In this document: positions 1-7,895 of the stretch, piece after piece
Layout of the letters: each line of letters begins with the position of its first letter
How positions within the stretch are numbered: the first letter of the stretch is position 1
Assembly: GCA_020720625.1 (NCBI GenBank)
Contig: DYOH01000013.1
Coordinates: 1-53,782, forward strand
Length of the DNA: 53,782 nucleotides
Direction of reading: 5' to 3'
Source of the DNA: Acetofilamentum sp.
Lineage (GTDB): Bacteria; Bacteroidota; Bacteroidia; Bacteroidales; DYOH01
Program-made: the position numbers and the translations under genes
Notes under the pieces: generated by a model
The model's input: only the letters and a program-made list of their open reading frames with translations
The model's database searches: none
What the model was told of the DNA's origin: nothing

Positions 1-241
1 GTGCTTAAAAAACCTTATTTGCTATTTACACCTTAGTACACAATATTGTAAAAGGAATAGCAATACCTTATTATTTACCCAAAGAGATGAAAACCAATTT
101 CTGAGATTATAGTTCAAAATCATGCTATTTAAGTTTTTCAGCAGACCCTAATTAAGAACATTTAAGAGATAATTTTTTTTGATATTTTAAAATTAACCAC
201 AAAATGAATATACAACTCACTATATTTTACCTTGTAATAAA
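1..241. other. Left-edge noncoding stretch
   Basis: AT-rich sequence with no convincing reading frame on either strand. The gene it belongs to, if any, lies outside the window. Confidence 0.5.
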
Positions 242-275
242 AAAGCCCCGAATTATTATTGAAATTCGGGGCTTT
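242..275 (-). terminator. Rho-independent terminator of the vWA lipoprotein gene
   Basis: A perfect 13-bp stem (242-254 with 263-275, core AAAGCCCCGAATT) closes an 8-nt loop. Read on the minus strand it is followed by a U-rich tract (complement of 236-244). It sits directly after the stop codon of the minus-strand gene ending at 288. Confidence 0.85.
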
Positions 276-287
276 AGATAAATGATA

Positions 288-1916
288 TTATTCTTCGGGT
301 ATTTCGGTATTTATGGAAAGTAATTTCGCAGATTCTACCAAACGGATAAATTGGGCTCTATCACCAAATTCGTCTTTTCCGATCGATTTCTTAGCCAATT
401 CAATAACATTTTCGTATGATGCAGTGCCTTTAAATTCTGAATTACGCAGAATTAAGCCCCACTGGGCAACGGCTGCACTAAAACGAAAATTGTTACTGGT
501 TTCTGCAAGTTTTAAAGGATTATCGGAAACCGGCATCGCGATTAATTTGCTGGTTTCTTCCTTTAAGGGCTTGTAGCGCAATTTTACAGTCATAACTTCG
601 TCGCTGCTGCTGGCTGTTGTTGTTTGGGTAGACTGATATTTCAGCTCTCCCGCTTTTGGTATTTCTTCCTTGGAACTTGCAGGTATTATTTCGTAAAGAG
701 CAGTAACTGTATGACCTGCACCAAGTTCACCAGCATCTTTTTTATCATTCTCAAAATCTTCGTTTTGCATCACTCTGTTTTCGTAACCAATTAATCTATA
801 CGCCTTAACTTTGTTCGGATTAAATTCAATCTGAATTTTTACATCTTTGGCGATAGTAAACATATTGGCCCTCATTTCGCGCACAAATACTTTTTCGGCC
901 TCCTTAATTTCGTCGATATAAAAATAATTACCGTTGCCTGAGTTACTGATTTCTTCCATGCGGTAATCTTTGTAATTGCCCATGCCAAAACCTAAAATTG
1001 TGAGATAGATATTTTTGGATGCATGCTCACGAACCATATCGATGAGTTGGTCGGTAGAAGATGCTCCTACGTTAAAATCGCCGTCGGTGGCCAAAATTAC
1101 CCTGTTGTTGCCATCGGAAATGAGGTTGTCTGTTGCTACCTTGTAGGCCAATTGAATACCTTCGCCGCCTGCAGTAGAACCACCAGCCTCAAGTTTATTA
1201 AGTGCTTTTAGGATAGTATTTTTTTCGGTTGCCGGGGTAGATTCCAGAACCAATCCGGCGCTACCGGCATAAGCTACAATTGCCACGCGGTCTTTCTCGC
1301 TCAATTGGTCGAGCAAAAGTGCGAGAGATTTTTTGAGTAAAGGCAATTTATTGTCGTAATCCATTGAGCCTGATGCGTCGATGAGAAAAACCAAATTTGA
1401 TGGTTTAAGGTTTTGATAATCAAGATTTTTACCTTGGATGCCGATATGAATAAGTTGCCTCTGGTTGTTCCAGGGGCATTCTCCAATTTCAGTCATCACC
1501 GAGAAGGGGTGTTCGCCTGTTGGATTGGGATATTCGTAATCAAAGTAATTAATCATTTCTTCGATTCGCACTGCTCCGGCAGGTGGCAATTGGCTGTTAT
1601 CAACATAACGCCTTATATTTGAATAAGATGCATTATCTACGTCAATAGAAAAAGTACTAAGCGGATTTTGCTTTACATCTTTAAAGTTATTTTCCGTAAT
1701 TTTACTGTATTCCTCTGTATTATTTTCTACTGGAATTCCTTCCATTGGCTCATCTTTCATGGTAGGAGTAGCTAATTCGTCTACGGCAACTGCATAATTT
1801 CCGGCTTCTTCTTCGGCAGTATAACTGGCCTGTTTTTCGTAATGAGTTTGCCCGCACGAAATAGTAAGCAAGCTCATTGAAACGAACACGATAAAGTAAG
1901 CAAACGTATTTTTCAT
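288..1916 (-). CDS. vWA domain lipoprotein (YfbK-like, DUF3520 C-terminus)
   Basis: A 542-residue secreted lipoprotein. The N-terminus has a hydrophobic segment ending LTISC, so Cys21 is the probable lipidation site. Residues about 85-130 match the N-terminal module that accompanies this family (PLSTFSIDVDNASYS...). The von Willebrand A domain follows with an intact metal-binding site: DASGS at Asp180-Ser184 and a later ATDGDFNVG loop. The C-terminal third fits DUF3520. The family is YfbK/vWA envelope proteins of unknown function; metal-dependent protein binding is the family expectation, not shown here. It is transcribed alone, with a strong terminator behind it. Confidence 0.9.
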   Translation of the reverse strand: MKNTFAYFIVFVSMSLLTISCGQTHYEKQASYTAEEEAGNYAVAVDELATPTMKDEPMEGIPVENNTEEYSKITENNFKDVKQNPLSTFSIDVDNASYSNIRRYVDNSQLPPAGAVRIEEMINYFDYEYPNPTGEHPFSVMTEIGECPWNNQRQLIHIGIQGKNLDYQNLKPSNLVFLIDASGSMDYDNKLPLLKKSLALLLDQLSEKDRVAIVAYAGSAGLVLESTPATEKNTILKALNKLEAGGSTAGGEGIQLAYKVATDNLISDGNNRVILATDGDFNVGASSTDQLIDMVREHASKNIYLTILGFGMGNYKDYRMEEISNSGNGNYFYIDEIKEAEKVFVREMRANMFTIAKDVKIQIEFNPNKVKAYRLIGYENRVMQNEDFENDKKDAGELGAGHTVTALYEIIPASSKEEIPKAGELKYQSTQTTTASSSDEVMTVKLRYKPLKEETSKLIAMPVSDNPLKLAETSNNFRFSAAVAQWGLILRNSEFKGTASYENVIELAKKSIGKDEFGDRAQFIRLVESAKLLSINTEIPEE

Positions 1917-1975
1917 TATTTAAAGTTTTAGTTTTTATATGGATGCAAAAGAGCTGAAAATCCACAAAAAGCTAA

Positions 1976-2773
1976 TTATTTTTCCTTCTCTTTCTTTTCT
2001 TTTTCAGGTTCTTCAGTTTCTTGCTCTTCTTTGTATTTCGGATATTTCATTTTAAGCTCTTTTAGGGTATCAATGATTGCATTGGCTATATAAAACTCTT
2101 TATACCATTTTTGATCCGAGGGAACAATTTGCCAAGGAAATTCATCGCTGCATTCTTCAAAAACTTCTTCGTAATATTTTCTATAGCTAGGCCAATCTTT
2201 CGATGTTTTTAAATCGTTCGGATTGTATTTCCAGTTTTTGCGCGGATCTTCTAATCGTTCTTTAAATCGCTCTGCTTGTTCTTCTTCGGAGATGTGAAGA
2301 TAAAATTTTAGTACAATGGTATCGTTACTTTGGAGCAGTTTTTCAAACATATTTATCTGTTTGAATCTTTCTTTGGCCGTTTTATCGTCGATAATTCCCA
2401 ATACACGTGTGGCAAGAACATCTTCGTAATGCGACCGGTTAAAAATATGTATCATGCCTTTTTCCGGCACTTTACTATGTATTCTCCATAAAAAATCGTG
2501 GGCTTTTTCTTCCTCGTTTGGCGCTTTGAAAGAAAAAACACGCATTCCTAAAGGATTTACCTCGTTGAAAACGCCTTTTACTGCACCATCTTTTCCACTG
2601 GCATCAAGCCCCTGCAAAATTACGAGCAAACTATATTTACCTTGTGCATACATCAGATTTTGTAATTCTTTTAGCTCTAAATTTAGTTCGTCTAACTTTA
2701 GTTTGGATTCGTCTTTATCTATGCCTTTGGGTGCTCGTGTGGAAATTTTTTCCAGTTCAATTTTTTTACTCAT
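1976..2773 (-). CDS. ppk2: Polyphosphate kinase 2 family phosphotransferase
   Basis: A 265-residue cytosolic enzyme of the PPK2 family, which moves phosphate between polyphosphate and nucleotides. The Walker A loop GLDASGKDG lies near residue 55. The Walker B-like segment NRSHYEDVLATRV follows near 115, and a basic lid (ERLEDPRKNWKYNPNDL) lies near 175-190. The length is normal for a single-domain PPK2. Whether it prefers AMP, ADP or GDP cannot be decided by eye. The last 20 or so residues are an unusual Glu/Lys-only tail (EEPEKEKKEKEK) that is not part of the fold. The gene sits 59 nt upstream of the vWA gene on the same strand. Confidence 0.92.
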   Translation of the reverse strand: MSKKIELEKISTRAPKGIDKDESKLKLDELNLELKELQNLMYAQGKYSLLVILQGLDASGKDGAVKGVFNEVNPLGMRVFSFKAPNEEEKAHDFLWRIHSKVPEKGMIHIFNRSHYEDVLATRVLGIIDDKTAKERFKQINMFEKLLQSNDTIVLKFYLHISEEEQAERFKERLEDPRKNWKYNPNDLKTSKDWPSYRKYYEEVFEECSDEFPWQIVPSDQKWYKEFYIANAIIDTLKELKMKYPKYKEEQETEEPEKEKKEKEK

Positions 2774-2895
2774 ATTTATTTTTTTTACAATTTAATAATA
2801 TATTCACACAAAATCAAGCGAATCTTAATAAAAAATAGCAAATCATAAAAAAATGGAAAATTTGTGAAGCGCTTTCTTATTTGCTTTAATTGATT

Positions 2896-2903
2896 TATCT
2901 TTG
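2896..2903 (+). promoter_or_regulatory. Bacteroidota -7 element before bamD
   Basis: TATCTTTG matches the phylum consensus TAnnTTTG and lies 17 nt before the bamD ATG. I see no convincing -33 TTTG at the preferred distance, so only the -7 half is supported. Confidence 0.5.
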
Positions 2904-2920
2904 CCGATTATTGTATAATT

Positions 2921-3712
2921 ATGAAAAAACTACTTTACGTTTTGGTTTTGCTTAGTGTTTTTCCTGCTTGCAGCGAGTATCAAAAAGTGCTAAAATCAGA
3001 TAACCACGAAGCCAAATACGAAATGGCTCAAAAACTCTATCAGGAAGAGAAATTCGGAAAATTAATCCCTTTACTCGAAGACATTATTTACCTTTACAAG
3101 GGTACAGATAAAGGGGCGGATTTAATGTTTCAGTTAGCTCAAAGTTATTATAAATCTGGTGATTATATACTGGCGGGCTATTATTATCGGCGCTTTGTTT
3201 CGGACTATCCAAAGAATGAACATGCGGAAGAGTCTCAATTTCTAAGTGCCTTTTGTTATTATCTCGATGCTCCGAGAGCTACACTAGACCAAAGTCCTAC
3301 GATGAGAGCAATACGTGAGTTTCAGATTTTTATCAGAAAATATCCTAATAGCGAAAAAATTGCCGAATGCAATATTTATGTTGATGAATTGTATAAGAAA
3401 TTACAAGATAAATCTTATTTAAATGCAAAGTTTTATTTTGAATTAGAGAATTACAATGCAGCCAATGTTGCATTAAAAAATAGTCTGGAAGAGTATCCCG
3501 ACTCTCCACACCGCGAAGAATTATATTTTTTACTGGTAAAATCAAATTACCTTTTGGCAAGGAATAGCATTTTTACAAAGCAAAAAGAAAGGTTTGAAGA
3601 AACTTTAAAAGTGATTGAGAGTTTTAAGTTGGAATTTCCACAAACCAATTATGCCAAAGAAACCGAGAAATTAGCATCTGATGCTGAAAAAAGATTAAAA
3701 GAGTTAATTTAA
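2921..3712 (+). CDS. bamD: Outer membrane protein assembly lipoprotein BamD
   Basis: A 263-residue lipoprotein of the BamD/YfiO family, the TPR component of the BAM complex that inserts beta-barrels into the outer membrane. A short signal peptide ends FPACS (Cys17 is the likely lipidation site). The rest is a run of tetratricopeptide helices, with YEMAQKLYQEEKFGKLIPLLEDI opening the first repeat and a second unit around YYKSGDYILAGYYYRRF. The length is normal. It is first in a tightly spaced plus-strand cluster (13 nt to the omega gene), the usual arrangement in Bacteroidota. Confidence 0.93.
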   Translation: MKKLLYVLVLLSVFPACSEYQKVLKSDNHEAKYEMAQKLYQEEKFGKLIPLLEDIIYLYKGTDKGADLMFQLAQSYYKSGDYILAGYYYRRFVSDYPKNEHAEESQFLSAFCYYLDAPRATLDQSPTMRAIREFQIFIRKYPNSEKIAECNIYVDELYKKLQDKSYLNAKFYFELENYNAANVALKNSLEEYPDSPHREELYFLLVKSNYLLARNSIFTKQKERFEETLKVIESFKLEFPQTNYAKETEKLASDAEKRLKELI

Positions 3713-3725
3713 TTGCGAGAAATAT

Positions 3726-4067
3726 ATGAAGGAAGTAAAAAAATCATCGGCATCGTTAACCACCATAACGCGCGATGTGCACGAGATAGAGCAAATTGGC
3801 GGAATTTCTATTTATGAGGCAATTGCCATTATGGCAAAAAGGTCTAATCAAATAAGCAGCGAAATTAAAGAGGAGCTTCGTTATAAGCTCGAAGAGTTTG
3901 CCTCTGTGAACGATAATTTAGAAGAAATTCATGAAAACAGGGAGCAAATCGAAATTTCTAAATATTACGAAAGACTTCCTAAGCCTTCTTTGATGGCCAT
4001 TGATGAATTTATGCGCGAAAAAATTTATTTTCGAAAACCTGATCCTGAACAGGAGAGCAACGATTAA
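3726..4067 (+). CDS. rpoZ: DNA-directed RNA polymerase omega subunit (Rpb6 type)
   Basis: A 113-residue protein matching the Bacteroidota form of RNA polymerase omega/Rpb6. The conserved segment is SIYEAIAIMAKRSNQIS at residues about 28-44, which is the MArRAxQI-like omega motif, followed by a Glu/Lys helix (EELRYKLEEFA). It binds beta-prime and helps core assembly. The gene lies between bamD and coaBC with gaps of 13 and 5 nt, so it is almost certainly cotranscribed with them. This position is conserved in the phylum. Confidence 0.9.
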   Translation: MKEVKKSSASLTTITRDVHEIEQIGGISIYEAIAIMAKRSNQISSEIKEELRYKLEEFASVNDNLEEIHENREQIEISKYYERLPKPSLMAIDEFMREKIYFRKPDPEQESND

Positions 4068-4072
4068 TTTTT

Positions 4073-4627
4073 ATGCAGGGAAAAAAGATTCTCTTAGGCG
4101 TAACAGGCAGCATTGCAGCTTATAAAGCTGCATTGCTTGTGCGCGAATTTGTTAAAGCGGGTGCTCAGGTGCGTGTGCTTATGACAGATTATGCCAAAGA
4201 ATTTATTTCGCCGCTTACACTCTCTGCTCTTTCTAAAAATCCGGTAGAAAGCTTACATTTCGATCAAACATCCGGAAAATGGAATTCGCATATCGACTTG
4301 GGATTATGGGCCGATGTTTTTCTGATTGCTCCCGCAACAGCAAACACAATGGCCAAAATGGCCCATGGAATTGCCGATAATTTGCTGCTTACTACTTATT
4401 TGTCGGCCAGATGTCCGGTGTATATTGCTCCGGCAATGGATTTAGATATGTTTCAGCATCCGGCAACGCAAAGGAATATCGAAATTTTAAAATCATACGG
4501 TAATTATATTATCGAACCTGCCAGCGGTGAATTGGCTAGTGGATTAATGGGTAAAGGCCGAATGCAAGAGCCTGATCTTATTTATAAAGAAATTGAGCAG
4601 GGGTTTAGTAAAAAAAAAAGCTTCTAA
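4073..4627 (+). CDS. coaBC: CoaC half of CoaBC: phosphopantothenoylcysteine decarboxylase
   Basis: The 184-residue N-terminal half of the bifunctional CoA enzyme. The flavoprotein fold starts GVTGSIAAYKAA (residues about 9-20). The decarboxylase motifs IAPATANTMAKMAHGIADN (near 90) and APAMDLDMF (near 125) are intact. The frame runs into an A10 tract at 4610-4619 and stops six codons later at TAA 4625-4627. That is exactly where the linker to the CoaB domain should begin, so this is not a complete gene but one side of a frame break (see 4610-4619). The decarboxylase domain itself looks whole and could fold alone. Confidence 0.88.
   Translation: MQGKKILLGVTGSIAAYKAALLVREFVKAGAQVRVLMTDYAKEFISPLTLSALSKNPVESLHFDQTSGKWNSHIDLGLWADVFLIAPATANTMAKMAHGIADNLLLTTYLSARCPVYIAPAMDLDMFQHPATQRNIEILKSYGNYIIEPASGELASGLMGKGRMQEPDLIYKEIEQGFSKKKSF
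4610..4619 (+). other. A10 frame-break site in coaBC
   Basis: Ten consecutive A residues separate the CoaC frame from the CoaB frame. Going from one to the other needs a -1 shift or one extra A. Frame 1 is open from 4612 and reads KKKLLNKHFLLSAGPTYEK, which is the expected start of CoaB. The candidates are a deleted base (real or a homopolymer sequencing error), RNA polymerase slippage on the A run, or ribosomal -1 slippage at A AAA AAA G. Confidence 0.8.
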
Positions 4628-4710
4628 ATAAGCATTTTCTCCTTTCCGCCGGCCCAACTTACGAAAAAATTGATCCTGTACGATTTATTGGTAATTTTTC
4701 ATCTGGAAAA

Positions 4711-5277
4711 ATGGGTTATGCCATTGCCGAAGCTCTGGCAGAAAATGGCGCCAAAGTTACATTGGTAAGCGGACCTACGCATCTTAAAATACAACATCCA
4801 GGCATAGAACTAATTAATGTAATGCAAGCTGAAGAAATGTATCAGCAATGCATAAAAGTATTTCCAAGCTGCCATGGAGCAGTAATGTCGGCGGCTGTGG
4901 CCGATTTTACACCTGTGCAGAAAGCAAATCAGAAAACTAAGCGTGGTAAAGAAAATTGGCATATTGAACTGGAGCCTACTCAGGATATTGCGGCCACTTT
5001 AGGTGCGATGAAAGTTGAAAAGCAATTGCTTGTTGGATTTGCTCTCGAAACTAACAACGAAGAGTTTAATGCCCAAAAGAAACTTGCTTCCAAAAATCTC
5101 GACTTTATTGTACTAAATTCTTTGCAAGTTCAGGGAGCCGGTTTTCAGCACGATACAAATAAAATAACTATCTTTGATCGGCTTGGATACAAAATTGATT
5201 ATCCATTAAAATCTAAAAAGCAAGTGGCCGAAGATATTGTTAATAAAATAATTACTTACTTTGATACCGAAGTTTAA
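4711..5277 (+). CDS. coaBC: CoaB half of CoaBC: phosphopantothenate-cysteine ligase
   Basis: The C-terminal synthetase half. The first ATG in this frame is at 4711, but homology clearly continues upstream without a start codon back to about 4612: SAGPTYEKIDPVRF and NFSSGKMGYAIAE are CoaB signature motifs that straddle the ATG. Starting at 4711 would remove the nucleotide-binding loop, so the intact product must be read from the CoaC frame through the A10 tract. Downstream motifs are complete (SAAVADF, QTKRGKENWHIELEPTQDI, VGFALETNN). The reaction joins 4-phosphopantothenate and cysteine using CTP. The next gene starts 11 nt after the stop. Confidence 0.85.
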   Translation: MGYAIAEALAENGAKVTLVSGPTHLKIQHPGIELINVMQAEEMYQQCIKVFPSCHGAVMSAAVADFTPVQKANQKTKRGKENWHIELEPTQDIAATLGAMKVEKQLLVGFALETNNEEFNAQKKLASKNLDFIVLNSLQVQGAGFQHDTNKITIFDRLGYKIDYPLKSKKQVAEDIVNKIITYFDTEV

Positions 5278-5288
5278 ATATTTTTAAA

Positions 5289-6209
5289 ATGAATAAAATA
5301 ATCTGTTGTATGGCCATTTTTTTTAGCATTATTATCGGTGCTGAAAATACTAGTGCACAAGAATTAAATTGTCAGGTTCAAGTTGTGCATCAGAAAGTTA
5401 CAGGTGCCAACGAAGAGCTTTTCAAAAAAATGCAACGAGATATTTATGATTTTCTAAATAACAGGCACTGGACTGAGCATATTTTTGCTCAAAACGAGAA
5501 AATTGAGTGCAGCTTTTTAATCAATATTGTGAAACAGAATTCAAGCGACCAATTTGAAGCTACCTTGCAGGTTACATCGCGCAGGCCGGTTTATAATTCA
5601 TCTTATAACACATCAATGCTCAATTTTAAAGAGAAAGAGAGCAATTTTATTTTTAAATACTCCGAAGGATTACCGCTGGAGTTTAATCTGAATGTTTTTA
5701 GCAGCTTAACAAGTACATTGGCGTTTTATGCATACATTATTATCGGCATAGATTACGACTCTTTTGGAATGCTTGGTGGTACAGAATATTTTCAGAATGC
5801 TTTGAAAATTGCAAATCTCGGACAAAGTGCCGGCGAGCGCGGATGGTTACCTTACGAAGACCAAAAAGAGAATAACCGGTATTGGTTGGCCGACGCTTTT
5901 ACAAACGATGTGTATGAAGATTTGAGGCGTATAAACTATCTGTATCATCGATTAGGTCTCGACCAGATGGCAGATAATCTTACTTCGGGAAGAAGGGTTA
6001 TCTCGGAGAGCTTGCAAACCATGAAAAAAAGCTATACCAGAAGACCTAATGCCCTTATTTATAAACTGTTTTTTACCAATAAATCAGAGGAGTTGATTCA
6101 AATTTTTAAAGAATCGCAGCCTACAGAGAAGACTTTGGCATACAATACATTGGTGGAGATGGATATAGCCAATCAATCGAAATATGAAGTTTTAAAAAAT
6201 GCTAACTGA
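5289..6209 (+). CDS. porD: DUF4835 family protein, PorD-like type IX secretion accessory protein
   Basis: A 306-residue secreted protein with a signal peptide (MNKIICCMAIFFSIIIGAENTSA, then QELNCQV). The body matches the DUF4835 family: early ELNCQVQVVHQKV, an NRHWTEHIFAQNEKIECSFLI strand region and the central FYAYIIIGIDYDSFGMLGG motif. In Porphyromonas this family is known as PorD, linked to type IX secretion; that role is by family only. Its place between coaBC and recN is the conserved one for the phylum. No other type IX component is visible in the window. Confidence 0.82.
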   Translation: MNKIICCMAIFFSIIIGAENTSAQELNCQVQVVHQKVTGANEELFKKMQRDIYDFLNNRHWTEHIFAQNEKIECSFLINIVKQNSSDQFEATLQVTSRRPVYNSSYNTSMLNFKEKESNFIFKYSEGLPLEFNLNVFSSLTSTLAFYAYIIIGIDYDSFGMLGGTEYFQNALKIANLGQSAGERGWLPYEDQKENNRYWLADAFTNDVYEDLRRINYLYHRLGLDQMADNLTSGRRVISESLQTMKKSYTRRPNALIYKLFFTNKSEELIQIFKESQPTEKTLAYNTLVEMDIANQSKYEVLKNAN

Positions 6210-6215
6210 CAAAAT

Positions 6216-7886
6216 ATGCTCAAATCGCTCATTATTCAGAATTATGCTTTAATAGATTCCGTAGAAATTCAATTTTTTAACGGTTTTTCCGTGATTACTG
6301 GCGAAACCGGAGCCGGAAAATCTATTCTATTGGGCGCATTGTCTTTAGTACTCGGAAATAGGGCCGATACCGCAGTTTTAAAGAATAAGGAAGAAAAATG
6401 TTTGGTGGAAGCGCATTTCTCTATCAAAAATTATGGCTTAAAAGATTTTTTTAAAGCCAATGAACTCGAATATGAAAACGATACCATTATTCGACGAACA
6501 ATTGCTCCAAGTGGAAAATCCAGAGCTTTTATTAACGACGAACCGGTTAATTTGAATATTCTCAAAGAACTTGGAGATTTTTTAATTGATATACACTCGC
6601 AACATCATAATTTATTGCTTCATTCCGGTAATTTTCAGCTTCAGGTGGTCGATAGTTTTGCCGGTATTGGCGAATTGCTTGCCCTTTATCGGCAAAAATT
6701 TAGTCAATATAAAAAAATACAAAAAAATCTCGACGAACTGCAAGCTGATTTTGTGAAACAGCAAAGCGATTATGAGTATAATTTGCATAGATATAAAATA
6801 CTTGAGCTTGCCAATCTGGAGCAAATTGTTTTAGAAGATATTGAATCCGAGCGCGATAAACTGGCTAATGCCGAAGAAATTAAGCTTGCACTTGCTCAGG
6901 CATACTTGTTTTTGGCCGGAGAGCCCGAAATGAATATGCTTTCAAAATCTAAAGAAATTACATCTCAGTTCAATAAGTTAACTCCTGTTTATAAAACTGC
7001 CGGCGAATTAGCCCAAAGGTTAGATAGCGTGAGAATTGAATTAAAGGATATTAGCGATATTATTCATCATGAATTGGAAGCGGCATTCGACAATCCGGAT
7101 GCCTTGCAAACGCTGAATAGTAAGATTGATTCTATTTATGGGCTTTTTCAAAATTTTAGGGTAAAATCGATTGCCGAACTTATCGAAATCAGAGATTTTC
7201 ATAAAGCCAAGCTCGATGTGGTTGAGAATTTTGAATTTAAAATTGGCGAAATTAAAAAAGAGATGGAGCTTGCCGAAAGCGAGTTGGATGTTCTTGCTCA
7301 GCAGATTAGTTTTAAACGAAAAGATGCCGCTCCCCGGGTGCAGGAGTATATTAATAAGTTATTACGCATGCTCGGAATGCCTAATGCAAATTTTGTGGTG
7401 GAAATTAAGCCGGCCGAATTATTCCTAAATTCCGGAAAGGATGAATTGGTTTTTATGTTTTCGGCCAATAAAAATATTGAATACCAGGAAATAGCAAAGG
7501 TAGCTTCGGGTGGGGAAATTTCGAGATTAATGCTTACAATTAAGTCTTTGCTATCAAGGCACTCTAATTTGCCTACGATTATTTTCGACGAAATCGATAC
7601 GGGCGTAAGTGGAGATATTGCTAGTAAAATGGGGCAAATTATGCAAGAGATGGGACAACAGATGCAGGTGATATCTATTACGCATTTACCCCAGGTTGCC
7701 GCACGCGGAAAAAGACATTATGTAGTATATAAATCTGATAACCAAATATCTACAACTACCAATATTGCTTTATTAACCGATGAGCAAAGGGTGGAACAAC
7801 TGGCCAAAATGTTAAGCGGCGAGGCCTTAAGTAATGCCGCTATCGAAAATGCAAAAGAGCTGCTGGCTGGTGCAGGTTTAATCTAA
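6216..7886 (+). CDS. recN: DNA repair protein RecN
   Basis: A 556-residue SMC-like ATPase for double-strand break repair. The N-terminal head has Walker A GETGAGKS (near residue 30) and the RecN-typical IDIHSQHHNLLL. A central coiled coil of about 300 residues follows. The C-terminal head has the signature VASGGEISRLML and Walker B TIIFDEIDTGVSG, then the switch HLPQVAA. All ATPase motifs are intact and the length is normal. It starts 6 nt after porD and ends 9 nt before the next gene, so it is inside the operon. Confidence 0.96.
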   Translation: MLKSLIIQNYALIDSVEIQFFNGFSVITGETGAGKSILLGALSLVLGNRADTAVLKNKEEKCLVEAHFSIKNYGLKDFFKANELEYENDTIIRRTIAPSGKSRAFINDEPVNLNILKELGDFLIDIHSQHHNLLLHSGNFQLQVVDSFAGIGELLALYRQKFSQYKKIQKNLDELQADFVKQQSDYEYNLHRYKILELANLEQIVLEDIESERDKLANAEEIKLALAQAYLFLAGEPEMNMLSKSKEITSQFNKLTPVYKTAGELAQRLDSVRIELKDISDIIHHELEAAFDNPDALQTLNSKIDSIYGLFQNFRVKSIAELIEIRDFHKAKLDVVENFEFKIGEIKKEMELAESELDVLAQQISFKRKDAAPRVQEYINKLLRMLGMPNANFVVEIKPAELFLNSGKDELVFMFSANKNIEYQEIAKVASGGEISRLMLTIKSLLSRHSNLPTIIFDEIDTGVSGDIASKMGQIMQEMGQQMQVISITHLPQVAARGKRHYVVYKSDNQISTTTNIALLTDEQRVEQLAKMLSGEALSNAAIENAKELLAGAGLI

Positions 7887-7895
7887 TATTGAATT

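Noticed and set aside
9-104. A 31-residue plus-strand frame at the left edge ending in TGA.
   Set aside because: It is short, follows a stop codon and has no recognisable motif. Chance in AT-rich DNA is enough to explain it.
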